Below are positions 23,877-33,063 of a stretch of 64,000 bases of DNA, piece after piece; the first letter of the stretch is position 1, and each line of letters opens with the position of its first letter. Location: the NCBI GenBank assembly GCA_004296885.1, contig SCVN01000007.1, positions 248,001 to 312,000 of the forward strand, read 5' to 3'. A model generated the notes under the pieces. It was not told the DNA's origin and searched no databases. It was given only the letters and a program-made list of their open reading frames with translations. The position numbers and the translations under genes are program-made. Source of the DNA: Nitrospirota bacterium (GTDB lineage Bacteria > Nitrospirota > Nitrospiria > Nitrospirales > Nitrospiraceae).

Positions 23877-25346
23877 TTACGACGAACAACTCACGATGAT
23901 CTGCGTTCCCCAATCCGGCGGCGGCGCCGCATAGGCCTCCATGCCCGGACGTTCGGTAAAGGGATCGCTCAACAGCTCCAGCAGCCGCGCAATCTCGGCA
24001 TAATCCTTGTGCTTGGTGGCTTGCTCGATGGCCGCCTGAGCCAGATAGTTCCGCAGCACGTATTGGGGATTCACTTGGTCCATGCGCGCTTTCCGTTCTT
24101 CATCACGGCTGCCTTCCGCCCGCAGCCGTTCTTTGTATCGGACAGCCCAGGCATCGAACGCCTCCTGGTCGAGAAAGTAGTCGCGCACCGAGTCGTTCTT
24201 GGCTTCCGTCGCCTGTTTGAAATCCCCCAGCGCCCGGAAGACGTTCGTGTAGTCGGCGCGAGCGGCTTCCATCAACCCGAGCCAGTCGTCGACCAGGGCC
24301 TGGTCCCCCGTCTTCGCTTCACGCAAGCCCAACTTGTCCCGCATCAGGGCGTCATACCGAGCGGCGAAGACCGCCTCGTACCGGTCCAGCGCCGCCTGCG
24401 CCTCCTGCTGCGGCAGAAAGGGCGAGAGGGCCTGGGCCAGACAGCGTAAGTTGAAGTACCCGATGTCCGGCTGGTGATGAAACGCATAGCGGCCCTGGTG
24501 GTCCGAATGGTTGCAGACGAAGGCCGGATTGTACTCGTCCAGAAATCCGAACGGACCATAGTCCAGCGTCAGGCCGAGGATGGACATGTTGTCGCTGTTC
24601 ATCACCCCATGGGCAAAGCCCACGGCCTGCCACCGGGCCATCAAATGGGCCGTCCGCTCCGCCACCTCCCCGAACAACCGGACATACTTGTCCGCCTCGT
24701 TCGCCAGGTGCGGAAAGAAGTGGCCGATCACATAGTCGGCCAGGAGCGCCACATGGTCGTGCTGCCGCCGATAGTAGAAGGCTTCGAACGAACCGAAGCG
24801 GACATGCGTCGGCGCCATACGTAGGAGCATCGCACCGGTTTCGACCGTCTCGCGTCTGACCGGCTCGTCCCCGGCTACGACGCAGAGGGCCCTGGTGGTC
24901 GGAATGCCCAGCCCGTGCATGGCTTCGCCGCAGAGGTACTCGCGGATGCACGACCGCAGCACGGCGCGCCCGTCCCCGTCGCGTGAAAAGGGCGTCGCGC
25001 CGGCCCCCTTCAAATGCAAATCCCACTTCTCGCCGGCTTGGTTTCGTACCTCGCCCAGCAACATCGCCCGGCCGTCCCCCAATTGCCCGGCATAAACGCC
25101 GAACTGATGGCCGTAATAGAGCATCGCGACCGGATCGGCCCCCGGCGGCAAGAGATCGCCGCCGAAACAACGGGGGAACTCCGGCCGCTGAGCCTCGTCC
25201 GGGTCCAGGTCGATCAAGGCTGCGGCCGCCTGATTAAAGCTCACCAGATGGGGAACGGGCAGGGGCGTGGGCATCACCCGCCGGTAGAAGGCCTCCGGCA
25301 GGCGCGCATAGGTATTGTCGAACTGGAGTGTTTCGAGCTGGCGCAT
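23877..25346 (-). CDS. selO: SelO protein adenylyltransferase (YdiU family)
   Basis: 489 residues, the usual length. It begins ETLQFDNTYARLPEAFYRRV, and contains YYGHQFGVYAGQLGDGRA, LHLKGAGATPFSRDGDGRAV and HGVMNSDNMSILGLTLDYG, the conserved pseudokinase-like SelO motifs; the last carries the metal-binding Asn and Asp. SelO transfers AMP to Ser, Thr or Tyr of target proteins in response to redox stress. The chain ends IIVSCSS, with the C-terminal Cys at the position where eukaryotic SelO carries selenocysteine. The start is ATG 25346. Confidence 0.93.
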   Translation of the reverse strand: MRQLETLQFDNTYARLPEAFYRRVMPTPLPVPHLVSFNQAAAALIDLDPDEAQRPEFPRCFGGDLLPPGADPVAMLYYGHQFGVYAGQLGDGRAMLLGEVRNQAGEKWDLHLKGAGATPFSRDGDGRAVLRSCIREYLCGEAMHGLGIPTTRALCVVAGDEPVRRETVETGAMLLRMAPTHVRFGSFEAFYYRRQHDHVALLADYVIGHFFPHLANEADKYVRLFGEVAERTAHLMARWQAVGFAHGVMNSDNMSILGLTLDYGPFGFLDEYNPAFVCNHSDHQGRYAFHHQPDIGYFNLRCLAQALSPFLPQQEAQAALDRYEAVFAARYDALMRDKLGLREAKTGDQALVDDWLGLMEAARADYTNVFRALGDFKQATEAKNDSVRDYFLDQEAFDAWAVRYKERLRAEGSRDEERKARMDQVNPQYVLRNYLAQAAIEQATKHKDYAEIARLLELLSDPFTERPGMEAYAAPPPDWGTQIIVSCSS

Positions 25347-25410
25347 CGGTTGTCTGCGCCATCATACCATGGCGCACGGCGGGGACGGACTCTGGTGAGG
25401 CTCCCCACCG

Positions 25411-26493
25411 TTACTTGGGAAACTCAACCGGCGGCGCGACCTGCCAGCCCTCGCCGTTCAGCGCCCGCATATATTCGACGAGGTCCGCCTTTTCCTGATC
25501 GGTCAGGCTGAGCGGGACCATCAAGTTGGACAGGTGTGGATTCTGGATGCCGCCCTTGTCGTAAAACTCGACGACCTCTTCCAGCGTGACGAACCGCCCG
25601 TCATGCATATAGGGGGCGGTTCGTGAGATTTCCCTGAGCGTCGGCGTCTTGAAGGCGCCGATATCCTCCGGGTCTTTGGACACTTTGTACCGTCCCACGT
25701 CGATCTGGTCCCCATCCCAATCGATGCCCAAGTTGTGGAAGGCCTCATCGGTAAAGTTGAAGCCGGAATGGCAGCGCGTGCAGCGGGCTTTGCCTTGAAA
25801 GAGCGCCAGGCCTCGCTTGGCCGATTCCGAGATCGCATGCTCTTCCCCGCCCATATCGAACCGGTCCGCCGGACTGTTGCCCGAGAGGATGGTGCGCTCA
25901 AAAGCCGCAATGGCCTTGGCCAACCCGTCCAGCGTCACGTCCGTGCCGAAGACTTTTTGGAACCGTTCCCGATAGCCCTTGATATCGTTCAGCTTGGCCA
26001 CTTCCGCCTCGTAGGAGGGCATGCCCATCCGAACCGGCTTGTGGAGGGGATTGATCGCCTGCGCCTCCAACGACGGCGACTTGCCGTGCCAGAGCTGCGC
26101 CTTGCTGTACAACCGATTGACGATCGTCTGCGTGTTGCGGGTGGCCAATTGCCGGTGGATGCCGATGCCCACCTGCTGCCCGTCGGTCCAGGCCAGCTGC
26201 GGCATATGGCAACTCGCGCAAGAGACGGTATTGTTCTGCGAAAGCCTGGTGTCGAAGAAAAGGAGCTTGCCCAGCTCGACTTTCTCCTGAGTGAGCGGGT
26301 TATCCGCCTGGATATAGCCGGCGGCTGCGTCCAACCCGAAGGGAATCGTGAGCGTATAGGAGGTCGGGCCTGGTTTAGCCGGCGCCGCAGTTCCCTCCGC
26401 CGTAGCCCTGCTGCCGGCCGGCAACAGAAGCAAGACGCTCAGCATGCACACAAGTCTTCCAGGCCTAATCTTCAGAATAAGACCTTGTGCCAT
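25411..26493 (-). CDS. Di-haem cytochrome c peroxidase, MauG/CcpA type
   Basis: 360 residues. Residues 1-33 are a signal peptide. VELGKLLFFDTRLSQNNTVS precedes CASCH, and ARCTRCHSGFNFTDEAFHNLG holds the second CxxCH, giving two covalent c-haems as in bacterial cytochrome c peroxidases. TPTLREISRTAPYMHDGRF is the conserved C-terminal block. Such enzymes reduce hydrogen peroxide in the periplasm with electrons from small cytochromes; MauG-like catalysis is an alternative. The start at 26493 has GAGGAGG about 4 nt upstream. Confidence 0.9.
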   Translation of the reverse strand: MAQGLILKIRPGRLVCMLSVLLLLPAGSRATAEGTAAPAKPGPTSYTLTIPFGLDAAAGYIQADNPLTQEKVELGKLLFFDTRLSQNNTVSCASCHMPQLAWTDGQQVGIGIHRQLATRNTQTIVNRLYSKAQLWHGKSPSLEAQAINPLHKPVRMGMPSYEAEVAKLNDIKGYRERFQKVFGTDVTLDGLAKAIAAFERTILSGNSPADRFDMGGEEHAISESAKRGLALFQGKARCTRCHSGFNFTDEAFHNLGIDWDGDQIDVGRYKVSKDPEDIGAFKTPTLREISRTAPYMHDGRFVTLEEVVEFYDKGGIQNPHLSNLMVPLSLTDQEKADLVEYMRALNGEGWQVAPPVEFPK

Positions 26494-26628
26494 ACGACCT
26501 CCTCTGTTCGCCCCTGCCACACGTCTTCACGCCACCGGGCAGGGCCCCATCGCCGGACTCAAGTTTCACGCTCACTCGTCCGACAGTATAGCACTGGGGG
26601 TCTCATCCACTTGGAAAGGCTGACGATC

Positions 26629-27354
26629 GTGCACCGAGCGGCCCGTTTCGTGCGGTGGCATCTTGCTCCGCCGGCTCTCGTCCTGGGTCTGACCATGTGT
26701 TTCGCGGCGGCAACCGCTGTCGCCGCCCCGCAGGACGGGCGGGCGCTCCGTCTCACCATGAGCGATGGGAAGGTCGTCGAAGGCACCGTCCTCGACGGAA
26801 CGCTGACCATCACGAATGCCTTCGGGTCCCGGCAAATTGACGCCGCAAACCTCCGTGCCTTGTCCCCCGCTGGGTTGATGCTGGATACAGGCCTGACATT
26901 GACCGGCAACGTGTCTATCGCGGCCGGCACCCTCCGCGTGGAAACGGAGCAGGGAGTCGTGACGATCTCGGGCCCGGCCTTGAGAATCGTCCAGGGGACC
27001 GGCACCTATCTGCCGCCAAGCAGCCCCGGCTCGATGCCCGGCAAGATCCAGGGCGATCCCCGGACGCTCCTCCTCGGCAAATGGCAGGACAGTAACGGAC
27101 AGACGTGGGAATTCCTCAAGGACGGCACCGCCCTCATGGGCCAAATGACGGCGCGGTACCACGTGCCCGACGAGCGGCATCTCACAGTGGATGTCAACCT
27201 CGGCATCGGGATGATGGTCCCCGGCTCCCCGGCCGTGCTGTCGGGGCAGGGGCAGGGAATTGGGCGCCTGTACGAGATCGTCTCCCTGGATCAACAGCAC
27301 ATGACCTGGCATCTACAGGGCAATGAAATCACGCTGACGCGCATCCGCCGGTGA
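26629..27354 (+). CDS. Exported hypothetical protein
   Basis: 241 residues from a GTG start with AAAGG about 9 nt upstream. A signal peptide (RFVRWHLAPPALVLGLTMCF, then AAATAVAAPQ) leads to a small beta-rich domain (LRLTMSDGKVVEGTVLDGTL) that resembles strand-rich modules found in periplasmic proteins. The C-terminal half (LLGKWQDSNGQTWEFLKDGT) looks like a lipocalin-type strand pattern. The function is unknown. The ORF reads open for nearly 900 bp upstream, but that part is the antisense of the peroxidase and was excluded. Confidence 0.65.
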   Translation: MHRAARFVRWHLAPPALVLGLTMCFAAATAVAAPQDGRALRLTMSDGKVVEGTVLDGTLTITNAFGSRQIDAANLRALSPAGLMLDTGLTLTGNVSIAAGTLRVETEQGVVTISGPALRIVQGTGTYLPPSSPGSMPGKIQGDPRTLLLGKWQDSNGQTWEFLKDGTALMGQMTARYHVPDERHLTVDVNLGIGMMVPGSPAVLSGQGQGIGRLYEIVSLDQQHMTWHLQGNEITLTRIRR

Positions 27355-27398
27355 CCTTTCGCGACCGGGCCGAGGCGGTCCGGAGAAAGGGGAGTCCG

Positions 27399-27767
27399 AT
27401 GCTGACGACGCTCGCATCATTCCTGACGACCTGCTGCCCCGTCTGCCGATTCCGTTCCGGGAGTCCGCGCTTCCCGACACAGACCGACCGACTCCTGGCC
27501 CTGCTCTGCATTCATCCATTCGAATGCCGATCCTGCAATTTTCGGTATCACGCCCTCGCGTGGCGCACCTCGATACGGCGTTCGCTGTCCTTGAGAATCG
27601 CCTCGTCCCAATCTATGATACAGCGGTACAGGGAAATCGAGGGCGCGTACGATGATCCCACCGGGTCGATATCGTCACTACAAGGGCAAGGACTACGAGG
27701 TGCTCGGCAGCGCCACACATTCCGAGACGGAGGAGGAACTCGTCGTCTATCGCGCGCTCTACGGTGA
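27399..27767 (+). CDS. Small zinc-ribbon protein, possibly run past its original stop
   Basis: Up to 122 residues. The first 65, from MLTTLASFLTTCCPVCRFRS to about residue 64, hold CPVC and CRSC separated by a basic segment with LLALLCIHPFECRSC, the same plan as the zinc ribbon at 37372. After about residue 85 the frame runs through the start of the DUF1653 gene and looks non-native, so a lost stop or frameshift is suspected. GGGGAG lies 4-5 nt before ATG 27399. A nucleic-acid or metal-binding role is conceivable. Confidence 0.45.
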   Translation: MLTTLASFLTTCCPVCRFRSGSPRFPTQTDRLLALLCIHPFECRSCNFRYHALAWRTSIRRSLSLRIASSQSMIQRYREIEGAYDDPTGSISSLQGQGLRGARQRHTFRDGGGTRRLSRALR

Positions 27768-27876
27768 GCGCGGCTTGTGGGTTCGCCCTGAGGCGATGTT
27801 CGTCGAGGAGGTCGTCGTGGACGGCCGCCGAGTCCCACGCTTCCAATTCATCGAAACGGATAACCAGACCAGGTAG
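27652..27876 (+). CDS. DUF1653 domain protein
   Basis: 74 residues. GRYRHYKGKDYEVLGSATHS and GLWVRPEAMFVEEV are the hallmarks of DUF1653, a short SH3-like beta protein of unknown biochemical function. Length is typical. The start is ATG 27652 with GAGGG shortly upstream. Its first third is overlapped by the end of the reading frame from 27399 in another frame. Confidence 0.85.
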   Translation: MIPPGRYRHYKGKDYEVLGSATHSETEEELVVYRALYGERGLWVRPEAMFVEEVVVDGRRVPRFQFIETDNQTR

Positions 27877-28043
27877 CCGGCCGACCGCTGCCATTTCTTC
27901 CCCTTCCACCCGGGCTCATAACCTTCCGCCCCTTGCCGCTCATGGCCGCTTCTGGCACATCGCTTGCTTTTTATCCGATGCAGTTGCGTTGCCTCACTGA
28001 TAAGGGGAATGTTCTGCCGAACCAAGGGGTCAGATGTGCCAGG

Positions 28044-28928
28044 ATGGGCCGATTCCTGCCCATCGGTTTCGCGCTCCTAGCCCTGCTCTCGTTCCCGCTC
28101 GGCGCCCGGGGCGAAACCAAGCCGGCCGAACCGCAGAAGTCCTGGTGGGTGGAGCCGCAGGTCAACTGGTGGTTTCCATCCCTGCACGCCAAGTTTCTGA
28201 GTTCCACGGCGAATGCGCCCGGCACGGCGCTGAACCCGAACAGCGACTTGGGGATGAACACGACACGGAACTTCGTCTGGCCGTCCCTCACCATTCAGCC
28301 AGCCGATCGGCACCGGCTGATCCTGTCGTACCTGCCGATGCACTACGGGGGAGACAAGACCCTGACGCAAAACATCGCCTTTGCAGGACGGACGTTCGCC
28401 GCCGGATCAAGCCTGCATAGCGATCTGAGTTTCACCGACGCCTCCGCCACCTATGCCTACGATGTGGCCAGAGGCGCCGCGGGCAACTTCTATCTCGACG
28501 TGCAGGTACACTACCTGGATGTCGGCACCCGCTTGCAGGGAATTTCCGGGAGCGGCAAGGTGGAGGTTGAAAAACGGCTGCAGGCTCCGATTCCCACGAT
28601 CGGCGGAGGCATCCGGACCGCCTCGGCCTATGGACTTTCGCTCGATGGGGATTTCAACATTTTCAAGCTCGGCATTCCCGGCTTCAAAGGCGAACTGATC
28701 GACAGCCAGGTCGGAGTCAAGCTGGACCCGCTCGCCTGGGCCAAACAGAATCCCGGCCGCATCTGCAACCCCTTCGCCCCCTCGATGTGCTTCACCCCCG
28801 AGGCTGACCGGGTGGCGCTGACCGGCGGGTTCCGCTACTTCCGCGTCCTGGAGCGCGACACGAAGGGGACGACCCAGTTGGACTGGCTTCAGAAGGGGCC
28901 CTACGTCGGGCTCAGCATCCGGTTCTGA
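28044..28928 (+). CDS. Outer-membrane beta-barrel protein
   Basis: 294 residues. MGRFLPIGFALLALLSFPLG is a signal peptide. The mature chain has alternating amphipathic strands, aromatic girdles (WWVEPQVNWWFPSLHAKF, HRLILSYLPMHYGGD) and ends in ...PYVGLSIRF, a C-terminal Phe typical of BAM-inserted barrels. The loop CNPFAPSMC could form a disulfide. Substrate unknown. The upstream 160 bp holds no clear ribosome site. Confidence 0.7.
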   Translation: MGRFLPIGFALLALLSFPLGARGETKPAEPQKSWWVEPQVNWWFPSLHAKFLSSTANAPGTALNPNSDLGMNTTRNFVWPSLTIQPADRHRLILSYLPMHYGGDKTLTQNIAFAGRTFAAGSSLHSDLSFTDASATYAYDVARGAAGNFYLDVQVHYLDVGTRLQGISGSGKVEVEKRLQAPIPTIGGGIRTASAYGLSLDGDFNIFKLGIPGFKGELIDSQVGVKLDPLAWAKQNPGRICNPFAPSMCFTPEADRVALTGGFRYFRVLERDTKGTTQLDWLQKGPYVGLSIRF

Positions 28929-28950
28929 GTCCACCTCGGAAGCCAGACGT

Positions 28951-29448
28951 TCAGCCAGATCCGGAGCGGCCGCTTGACGTCAGGAACGTCCAACGGGAGA
29001 AGGTCGCGGCTTGGCCCTGCTTCTGACCCGTTTCATCCGCCACATTCCACACCAGCGCGTTCTCGACCAAGAAGCGCCGACCGGTTCGGGAAATGCGGAC
29101 GCCCCGGTAGTCGTCAATGAAGCCGCGCGTCGCCGCCTGCGCCAACATCCGTTCACGCTCCGCCCGGTTCTCCGGCTCCGCCGTGAGCCGCGAGGGCGTG
29201 CGGGAGAAGGCCTCCCAGTCCATCTCCCAGAGCTCCAACGCGATCCGGTTGCCGTAGTTCAGCGCCGGGTCCGGCTCGATGCCGTGCGACACCACCACAA
29301 AGGGCGCCGCAAACAGCCGCGCCGCTTGCGTTTCGACCGTTCCGCTCCGCTCGATCAGGTCGCGCCCGGTCCAGCGGCGAAAACTGTCCAGCAGCAGTTG
29401 CGCCCAAATAATCTTGGCCGACTCCATCCACCACTCCTTGGGGGTCAT
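28951..29448 (-). CDS. MEKHLA domain protein
   Basis: 165 residues. LLLDSFRRWTGRDLI, APFVVVSHGIEPDPALNYGN, LELWEMDWEAF and TRGFIDDYRGVRISRTGRRF are the conserved blocks of the MEKHLA domain, a PAS-related sensory fold. Length suggests a stand-alone domain. The substrate or ligand is unknown. Start 29448 has AGGA shortly upstream. It is divergent from the CBS protein at 29555; the roughly 100 bp between them should hold both promoters. Confidence 0.82.
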   Translation of the reverse strand: MTPKEWWMESAKIIWAQLLLDSFRRWTGRDLIERSGTVETQAARLFAAPFVVVSHGIEPDPALNYGNRIALELWEMDWEAFSRTPSRLTAEPENRAERERMLAQAATRGFIDDYRGVRISRTGRRFLVENALVWNVADETGQKQGQAATFSRWTFLTSSGRSGSG

Positions 29449-29554
29449 TCCTATAGCTCCCGCAAATGTTGGGGGGGCCAACCTACGACAAGTCCGAGGC
29501 TCAAGTTCATACCCTTCTCTGCCGACACGAGAGATGGAGGGGAAGGAGGCTTCT

Positions 29555-30175
29555 ATGCCCGTCATCCTGGCCGTCAATGGAACCGTCGAATCCTACCAGC
29601 CGAGGTCCGATGGACGTCGGCCGAAGGTGCCCCGTCCCGCCCGCCGCGAGCACGAGGATGAGGCGCAGTCCGATCAGGAGCAAGCTCCAGACCAAACCGT
29701 GACGGTCTTAGCCGCGCGGCAGGCTTATGCGCAAGTCGGTTCGCCACAGGCCAGAAAGCCGGCCGTCCTGGCCCAGGACATCATGAGCGCCCCCGTGCAA
29801 ACGCTCCGACCGGACACGTCGCTGAAAGAGGCCTGGGCCTTGATGAAGACCCAGGGCTTCCGCCACCTCCCCATCGCATCAACAGACGGAACGCTGGCGG
29901 GCATCATCTCGGATCGGGACTTGCTGCGCTACTCCAGCCTGCTGGAGAACCATGCGCCCCAGACCGTGCAGCAGACCGTCGCCACGATCATGGCCACGCA
30001 GGTGCTGACCGCAACACCCACGACGGAGATTCACGAACTCGCCCGCGTGATGCTGGCCGAGCGCATCAGCGCCCTGCCGGTCATCGACAACCACCACCGG
30101 CCCATCGGGATCGTGACGATCAGCGACATCCTGCGCTGCGTGATGCTCCGCGCGCCACTCGAATTGTGGACATAG
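29555..30175 (+). CDS. CBS-domain pair protein
   Basis: 206 residues. After a basic, disordered N-terminus (residues 1-65) come two CBS domains: DIMSAPVQTLRPDTSLKEAW to IISDRDLL, and TIMATQVLTATPTTEIHELA to VTISDIL. CBS pairs bind adenosyl ligands and act as energy sensors. No effector domain is fused. ATG 29555 has AAGGAGG a few bases upstream. It probably regulates a partner protein in trans (inference). Confidence 0.82.
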   Translation: MPVILAVNGTVESYQPRSDGRRPKVPRPARREHEDEAQSDQEQAPDQTVTVLAARQAYAQVGSPQARKPAVLAQDIMSAPVQTLRPDTSLKEAWALMKTQGFRHLPIASTDGTLAGIISDRDLLRYSSLLENHAPQTVQQTVATIMATQVLTATPTTEIHELARVMLAERISALPVIDNHHRPIGIVTISDILRCVMLRAPLELWT

Positions 30176-30256
30176 CCCATCGCGATCCGTCGCTCGTATC
30201 TCGTGAAGCGTATCTCGCAATCCGACTCAGCGGCGTGACGAAAGGCGTGGGCGGCT

Positions 30257-31057
30257 TCACTGAGGCGCGGCGCAGACGGCTTGCGGAGCCGGCTCGGTCA
30301 CCATCTTGTCGTATTGCGACCGGCCGGGAGTCCCTTTCACACCCCAGACCTCGTTCAGCACCTCGGGCGTGTACCGGTTCAAAAACTGGACCGTCAAGTA
30401 AAGCTGGTAGGGATCGTGGCTGGACTCCAGGATCTTCCGTTGCGCGGCCCGATCGTCCGGGCCGGCGGCGGCGGGGTCGGTCTTCCAGGACGTCACCTCC
30501 TGGATGGCCTTGACGAGCTGGGCATAATCGGGGTTGAGGTCGCTGTAGAGTCCCTGCTCATGCTCGACTCCGCCGGAGTCCTCGTAACGACCCTTCCTAT
30601 CGTGTTTGAGAAAGACCAGGCTCCTGAGCGAGCCTTGCCGGTGGGCCTTCCACCAGCAAGGTGACTGGATCGCAAAAACATAAATTTGCTTCGGGAGCGG
30701 AGTCGTCTTCCCGCCGGGAAGGGGCTTGAGCACCCGCTCGCTCTTCGCCTCTTTCATGGCCCGATCGAAGAGCACCCGGGGAAAGGACAGGCCTTTGGGA
30801 TCGTCGGCCTTCGCCGGCATGTGCTTGGGGATCGGCTGGTCCAGCGGCAAACGCACCTCGACGATGCTTTCCGCCTGAAAGACCTTGTCCGCCAGCGTCA
30901 TCCGGATACCGCCCTCGCCGAGCGCGGCGGGCGGAGACGCGAGCAGGAGGAGAGCCCATCCCATCGCACCCATCGCACCGCCCGGCAGGCCGAGACGCAG
31001 CCGACCGGCCGTCGGGACCGGCTTTGATCGCGAACCGCTGTCAGGCACCCCGCTCAT
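30257..31057 (-). CDS. Exported hypothetical protein
   Basis: 266 residues. A hydrophobic segment at about 30-46 (MGWALLLLASPPAALGEGG) serves as signal peptide, preceded by a basic stretch. The mature chain is mostly hydrophilic with one WWKAHRQGSLRSLVFLK segment, and ends in QAVCAAPQ. It is not recognised. Start 31057 may be a few codons upstream of the true one (Met29 or Met32 are alternatives). Confidence 0.55.
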   Translation of the reverse strand: MSGVPDSGSRSKPVPTAGRLRLGLPGGAMGAMGWALLLLASPPAALGEGGIRMTLADKVFQAESIVEVRLPLDQPIPKHMPAKADDPKGLSFPRVLFDRAMKEAKSERVLKPLPGGKTTPLPKQIYVFAIQSPCWWKAHRQGSLRSLVFLKHDRKGRYEDSGGVEHEQGLYSDLNPDYAQLVKAIQEVTSWKTDPAAAGPDDRAAQRKILESSHDPYQLYLTVQFLNRYTPEVLNEVWGVKGTPGRSQYDKMVTEPAPQAVCAAPQ

Positions 31058-31129
31058 GGGGAACCACCGTACAGAAAAATTGGATGGAGTGCAATCACCG
31101 GAAATGATTGGGGAGAAAAAGAGTTGGCG

Positions 31130-31215
31130 GTGATCAGTATTCAGTCCTCAGTTTCCGGAACTGCCGACGGAGAACTGTTTACTGAAAACTCCCTCTTCAC
31201 GCTTCACGCTTCACG
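31130..31215. repeat. Heptamer-like intergenic tract with TTCACGC units
   Basis: The tract contains CAGT every seven to ten bases (atcagtattcagtcctcagt) and then three tandem copies of TTCACGC (ttcacgcttcacgcttcacg). The stop codon of the small ORF at 31197 lies inside the TTCACGC run. A similar CAGTNNN tract occurs at 55150-55280. Confidence 0.5.
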
Positions 31216-31397
31216 CTTTTGCGGCGGGGCACAAACTCGTCCGCCACCACCCGGCAGACGCAGAAGAACACCTGTCGTTGCTCGGCCCGAACCCGCACGA
31301 TCATCGAGCCGCAAGCGGGGCAGGCGGGAGGCAGGGCCTCCCGCTGGATGGTCCAGCGCGGGATCGTGATCAGATCGAAAGAGATGGGCCTGCTCAT
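31197..31397 (-). CDS. Small Cys-containing ORF, possible zinc ribbon
   Basis: 66 residues beginning MSRPISFDLITIPRWTIQRE. CPACG and CVC form a CxxC...CxC pair about 20 residues apart, and the segment between is beta-rich (MIVRVRAEQRQVFFC). Gene density here and the Nitrospira habit of small zinc ribbons support coding, but its C-terminus runs into a heptamer repeat. It is divergent from leuC. Confidence 0.42.
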   Translation of the reverse strand: MSRPISFDLITIPRWTIQREALPPACPACGSMIVRVRAEQRQVFFCVCRVVADEFVPRRKSVKREA

Positions 31398-31579
31398 ATC
31401 TGTTCCATCGGACGTCCAGCGCAAAACTTGAGTCTTCCGTGACGGCCCGCTTCGCCCGGCGATTCTCCCGGATGCAGATTCGATAGGAACATTGGTATAA
31501 TAGGCGTCCGATTGCGGACCGAGACCGAGTATCGGCCGGCATCCATAATTCATAATTGCCGGCTGGCAAGGAGTGTGTC

Positions 31580-32983
31580 ATGGCAGCGAAAACGATGTTC
31601 GAAAAGATCTGGGACGCCCACGTGGTGCGGGCGGAAGCGGACGGGACCACGCTCCTTTACATTGACCGCCACCTCGTCCACGAAGTCACGTCGCCGCAGG
31701 CGTTCGAGGGCTTGAAGCTGGCCGGCCGCGCGCCCCGCCGCCCCAAGACCGTCCTGGCCGTGCCCGACCACAATATCCCCACCACGGACCGGCGGCTGGG
31801 CATCGCGGACCCGATCAGCGCCAAACAGATCGCCACGCTCGAAGAGAACTGCAAAGACTTCGGCCTGACCCTGTTCGGGATGCACGATGTCCGCCAGGGC
31901 GTCGTGCACGTCATCGGACCGGAGCAAGGCTTCACGCTGCCGGGCATGACGATCGTCTGCGGGGATTCGCACACCTCGACCCACGGCGCCTTCGGCGCGC
32001 TGGCCTTCGGCATCGGCACCAGCGAAGTGGAACACGTGCTGGCCACCCAATGTCTCTTGCAGAAGCGCCCCAAGACCATGATGATCCGCGTGGACGGCGT
32101 CCTGTCGAACCGCTGCTCGGCCAAGGACATTATCCTGGCCATCATCGGCAAAATCGGCACCGCCGGCGGGACCGGGTACGTCATCGAGTACGCCGGCCCG
32201 GCCATCCGCGCGCTGACCATGGAAGGTCGCATGACGCTGTGCAATATGTCCATCGAAGCCGGGGCCCGCGCCGGCATGGTCGCGCCGGACGAGCAAACCG
32301 TGGCCTACATCAAGGGGCGGCCCATGGCGCCCCAGGGAGCCTTGTTCGACCAGGCCGCGAAATCCTGGCTGGAACTGCGGACAGACCCGGGGGCAACCTA
32401 CGACCGCACCGTCGAACTGCGCGCGGAGGAGATCGCCCCGCAAGTGACCTGGGGCACCAGCCCCGGCATGGTCACCGGCGTGGACGGCACCGTGCCGGAC
32501 CCGAAGACCATGCAAGACGAGAAACTCCGCCAGGCGACGGAACATGCCCTGGCCTATATGGCGCTGACACCGGGCACGCCCATCACGGAGATCGCGATCG
32601 ACAAGGTTTTCATCGGCTCCTGCACCAACGCGCGCATCGAGGATTTGCGCCTGGCGGCCGGCTTCGCCAAGGGCAAGAAGGTAGCCAAGAGCGTGCAGGC
32701 CATGGTCGTCCCCGGATCGGGTCTGGTGAAACAGCAGGCCGAGGCCGAAGGGCTGGACCGGATTTTCCGGGAGGCCGGGTTCGAGTGGCGCGAGGCCGGC
32801 TGCAGCATGTGCCTCGCCATGAACGCCGATGTCCTCCAGCCGGGCGAGCGTTGCGCCTCCACCAGCAACCGGAACTTCGAAGGACGGCAGGGCAAGGGAG
32901 GGCGCACCCATCTGGTGTCGCCGGCCATGGCGGTCGCCGCCGCGGTCGAAGGACACTTTGTGGATATCAGGACCTGGTCCTAA
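31580..32983 (+). CDS. leuC: 3-isopropylmalate dehydratase large subunit
   Basis: 467 residues. [54 protein letters not shown] and [13 protein letters not shown] (one cluster Cys) with [14 protein letters not shown] (the other two) are LeuC signatures; three Cys hold a 4Fe-4S cluster. With LeuD it isomerises 2- to 3-isopropylmalate in leucine synthesis. AAGGAG lies 8 nt before ATG 31580. leuD follows after 80 bp, so the two form one transcription unit; leuA and leuB are not in this window. Confidence 0.95.
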   Translation: MAAKTMFEKIWDAHVVRAEADGTTLLYIDRHLVHEVTSPQAFEGLKLAGRAPRRPKTVLAVPDHNIPTTDRRLGIADPISAKQIATLEENCKDFGLTLFGMHDVRQGVVHVIGPEQGFTLPGMTIVCGDSHTSTHGAFGALAFGIGTSEVEHVLATQCLLQKRPKTMMIRVDGVLSNRCSAKDIILAIIGKIGTAGGTGYVIEYAGPAIRALTMEGRMTLCNMSIEAGARAGMVAPDEQTVAYIKGRPMAPQGALFDQAAKSWLELRTDPGATYDRTVELRAEEIAPQVTWGTSPGMVTGVDGTVPDPKTMQDEKLRQATEHALAYMALTPGTPITEIAIDKVFIGSCTNARIEDLRLAAGFAKGKKVAKSVQAMVVPGSGLVKQQAEAEGLDRIFREAGFEWREAGCSMCLAMNADVLQPGERCASTSNRNFEGRQGKGGRTHLVSPAMAVAAAVEGHFVDIRTWS

Positions 32984-32989
32984 AAACGC

Positions 32990-33056
32990 GGACTGATGAC
33001 CGGCATGACTTCGCAATTCATCATGCATCGTTCATCGTTCATCATTATGGCCAAGG
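32990..33056 (+). repeat. ATTCATCATGCATCGTTCATCG-type spacer between leuC and leuD
   Basis: Short direct units of TTCATCG/TTCATCA occur three to four times in this 80-bp spacer (catcgttcatcgttcatcat). No ORF or strong hairpin is seen. A neutral heptamer tract in the leuCD transcript is the likely reading. Confidence 0.45.
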
Positions 33057-33063
33057 ATTAATC

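Noticed and set aside
25735-26628. Open frame upstream of the exported protein at 26629
   Set aside because: It runs antisense through the di-haem peroxidase gene; signal peptide and ribosome site place the start at 26629.
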